A stretch of DNA of 8,340 nt from an uncultured Planctomycetaceae bacterium (lineage in GTDB: Bacteria > Planctomycetota > Planctomycetia > Pirellulales > UBA1268): positions 1-8,340 of the forward strand of contig CAISKG010000503.1 of NCBI GenBank assembly GCA_903885855.1. Direction: 5' to 3'. Position numbers and translations under genes: made by a program. Below the pieces are notes generated by a model that saw nothing but the letters and a program-made list of their open reading frames with translations, was not told the origin of the DNA and searched no databases. The first letter of the stretch is position 1; every line of letters starts with the position of its first letter. Of the stretch, positions 7,183-8,340 are shown piece by piece.

Positions 7183-7532
7183 GGTGCGTCCTCCACGGCC
7201 GGCGTCGGCGCCCCGCGCGCGGCCTTCTCCTCGAGCCCGGAGGTGCCGAAGCGGCGGCGCAGTTCCCCCCCCACCGCCTCGAGCGTGAGTCCCCGCGACG
7301 CCAGGAGCACCAGCGTGTGGTAGAGGAGGTCGGCGCACTCGGCGACGACGCGGTCGTCGGCCTCGGCGACGGCGGCCATGGCCACCTCGCCGGCCTCCTC
7401 GACCACCTTCCCCCCCACCTTGCGCGGGCCGGCGGCCAGGAGCCGGGCGGTGTAGGAGCGATTCTCCGGCTCGCCCCGGCGGGATACGATCACGCGCTCG
7501 AGTTCCTCGAGCGTCTCTCCCGGTCCACCCAT
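7179..7532 (-). CDS. hisE: Phosphoribosyl-ATP pyrophosphatase HisE
   Basis: 117 residues from the ATG at 7532, near the normal length for stand-alone HisE. It hydrolyses phosphoribosyl-ATP to phosphoribosyl-AMP and diphosphate, the second step of histidine synthesis, directly using the product of HisG. It belongs to the all-alpha MazG-like NTP pyrophosphatase fold. Motifs are LEELERVI (8-15), SYTARLLAAGPRKVGGKVVEEAGEV (26-50) with acidic residues Glu45, Glu46 and Glu49, ECADLLYHTLVLL (65-77) with Glu65 and Asp68, and GLEEKAARG near the end. No HisI cyclohydrolase domain is fused. Two ATGs are possible: one at 7538 (two residues longer) and one at 7532. GGGAG at 7541-7545 is 8 bases from the second and only 2 from the first, which favours 7532. 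The stop overlaps the hisG start, so the two enzymes are probably made together. Confidence 0.93.
   Translation of the reverse strand: MGGPGETLEELERVIVSRRGEPENRSYTARLLAAGPRKVGGKVVEEAGEVAMAAVAEADDRVVAECADLLYHTLVLLASRGLTLEAVGGELRRRFGTSGLEEKAARGAPTPAVEDAP
7190..7194 (-). promoter_or_regulatory. Shine-Dalgarno site of hisG
   Basis: GGAGG on the - strand, 7 bases before the hisG ATG and inside the 3' end of hisE. It is one of the few clear ribosome binding sites in the window and fixes the hisG start at 7182 rather than at any upstream codon of the open frame. Confidence 0.7.
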
Positions 7533-7536
7533 CCGC

Positions 7537-8340
7537 ATGACTCCCGACGAACGCGAACGCGCCACCGCGCCACCCGCCGCGGGGGACCGGCATCGGCCAA
7601 CTCTACCACACGCCCCGGCGCCGCCGCGGCCCGCCCTCGGCGACGACTGCTGGATCCTCGCCGGGCCGACGGCCTCGGGGAAGACCTCCCTCGGGATCCG
7701 AATGGCGGAGCGGATCGGCGCCGAGATCGTGAGCGTCGACTCGATGGCGGTGTACCGCGGGCTCGACGTGGGGACGGCCAAGCCCGGGGAGGCCGAGCGG
7801 GCCCGCGTGCCCCACCACCTCGTCGACGTCGCCGACCCTGGCGAGGCCTATTCCGTGGCGCGCTGGCTCGCCGACGTCGCGGCGGCGCTCGAGCGTATCC
7901 GCCGCCGCGGCCGGGCCGTGCTCTTCGTGGGGGGCACGCCGCTCTACCTGCGGGCGCTCCGCGACGGTCTCGCGCCGCTGCCGGGCGCCATACCGGAACT
8001 GCGCCGCCGGCTGGCCGCCGAGGCGGAGCGCGAGGGCAGCCCGGCGCTGCACGCGCGGCTCGCCGCCGCCGATCCGGTCGCCGCGCGTCGCATCCATCCG
8101 CACGACCTCAAGCGGATCGTGCGGGCCCTCGAGGTGGTCGAGGCCACCGGCGCGCCCCTCCCGGTGGCCGCCGCCGCGCCCCCCCACCCCGCCTTCGCGC
8201 GGCGGATGATGATCCTCGACGTGCCGCGCGCCCTGTTGGCCGCGCGCATCGACCGGCGCGTGGAGCGGATGTTCGCCGGCGGCCTCGTGGAGGAGACGCG
8301 CCGGGCGCTCGAGGGCCCCGGCGGGATCGGGCCGACGGCC
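7537..8340 (+). CDS. miaA: tRNA dimethylallyltransferase MiaA (3' partial)
   Basis: 268 residues are visible and the frame is open at the right edge; full-length MiaA is about 300-320. The enzyme adds a dimethylallyl group from DMAPP to N6 of A37 in tRNAs that read codons starting with U. It shows the P-loop GPTASGKT (residues 43-50), DSMAVYRGLDVGTAKP (from Asp68), VPHHLVDVADPGEAYSVARW, FVGGTPLYLRAL (Gly132-Pro135), RIHPHDLKRIVRALEVVEATG (from Arg185) and GLVEETRRALEGPGGIGPTA at the edge. The ATG at 7537 is the only in-frame ATG, GTG or TTG just before the P-loop. It gives a Pro/Ala-rich extension of about 35 residues, longer than normal, with no Shine-Dalgarno. It starts divergently from hisE, with the two starts touching or overlapping. 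A different or rarer start within 7540-7650 cannot be excluded; the identity is firm. Confidence 0.93.
   Translation, partial: MTPDERERATAPPAAGDRHRPTLPHAPAPPRPALGDDCWILAGPTASGKTSLGIRMAERIGAEIVSVDSMAVYRGLDVGTAKPGEAERARVPHHLVDVADPGEAYSVARWLADVAAALERIRRRGRAVLFVGGTPLYLRALRDGLAPLPGAIPELRRRLAAEAEREGSPALHARLAAADPVAARRIHPHDLKRIVRALEVVEATGAPLPVAAAAPPHPAFARRMMILDVPRALLAARIDRRVERMFAGGLVEETRRALEGPGGIGPTA
7541..7545 (-). promoter_or_regulatory. Candidate Shine-Dalgarno site of hisE
   Basis: GGGAG on the - strand lies 8 bases before the ATG at 7532 but only 2 before the ATG at 7538. It therefore supports the shorter HisE. If miaA really starts at 7537, this site lies within its first codons on the other strand. 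Confidence 0.45.
7600..7608 (-). promoter_or_regulatory. Possible extended -10 promoter element for hisE-hisG
   Basis: On the - strand the bases read TGGTAGAGT, an extended -10 pattern (TG, one base, TAGAGT) in an otherwise almost pure G/C stretch. Transcription starting some 7 bases downstream would give a leader of about 60 bases before hisE. No -35 box is recognisable. The site lies inside the predicted N-terminal extension of MiaA on the other strand. Promoter rules for this lineage are poorly known, so this is tentative. Confidence 0.3.

Noticed and set aside
6610..7323. 237-residue open frame on the + strand
   Set aside because: Antisense to hisG and hisE; biased Asp/His/Arg/Ala composition and no recognisable motif.
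1..8340. A new defence, mobile or repeat-based system
   Set aside because: All genes except the MgtE/ABC chimera and the exporter permease belong to known core pathways; I saw no transposase, integrase, nuclease, reverse transcriptase, repeat array or tRNA-like structure.

Overview
The window is very GC-rich DNA (over 70% G+C by eye), densely packed with bacterial housekeeping genes. The lineage cannot be proven from sequence alone. The futalosine menaquinone genes, a putative ABC exporter permease with the SLEGRRFW motif, a general lack of Shine-Dalgarno sites and the GGTPLYL form of the MiaA motif suggest Planctomycetota. Another high-GC phylum that uses the futalosine route is possible. 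High GC leaves long stop-free frames on both strands, so most long open frames are shadows.

Left part (1-2786, + strand): a reading frame that is open at the left edge and looks chimeric. Its first ~115 residues are the cytoplasmic N-domain and start of the CBS domain of an MgtE magnesium channel. At about base 345 it passes in frame into an ABC transporter ATPase that lacks its own first strand. A 12-helix ABC-2-type permease follows with a 4-base ATGA overlap. The ATPase and permease form an exporter pair. The MgtE part looks foreign to it, through real rearrangement or an assembly misjoin.

Middle part (2787-6302, + strand): after a GC hairpin and a 170-base gap come three genes of the futalosine pathway for menaquinone: mqnA (chorismate dehydratase), mqnC (cyclic dehypoxanthine futalosine synthase, radical SAM) and an amidohydrolase overlapping mqnC by GTGA. 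That amidohydrolase is probably the aminodeoxyfutalosine deaminase (MqnX). The other steps (MqnE, MqnB, MqnD) are not in the window.

Right part (6299-8340): the mqn cluster converges on a histidine pair on the - strand, hisE then hisG, joined by an ATGA overlap. HisG is the long form with a regulatory C-terminal domain. The convergent stop codons are 13 bases apart inside one short inverted repeat. miaA (tRNA dimethylallyltransferase) starts divergently from hisE, with the two possible start codons overlapping, and runs off the right edge.

I found no mobile element, CRISPR array, tRNA, rRNA or defence system. Apart from the MgtE/ABC junction the window is ordinary core metabolism.
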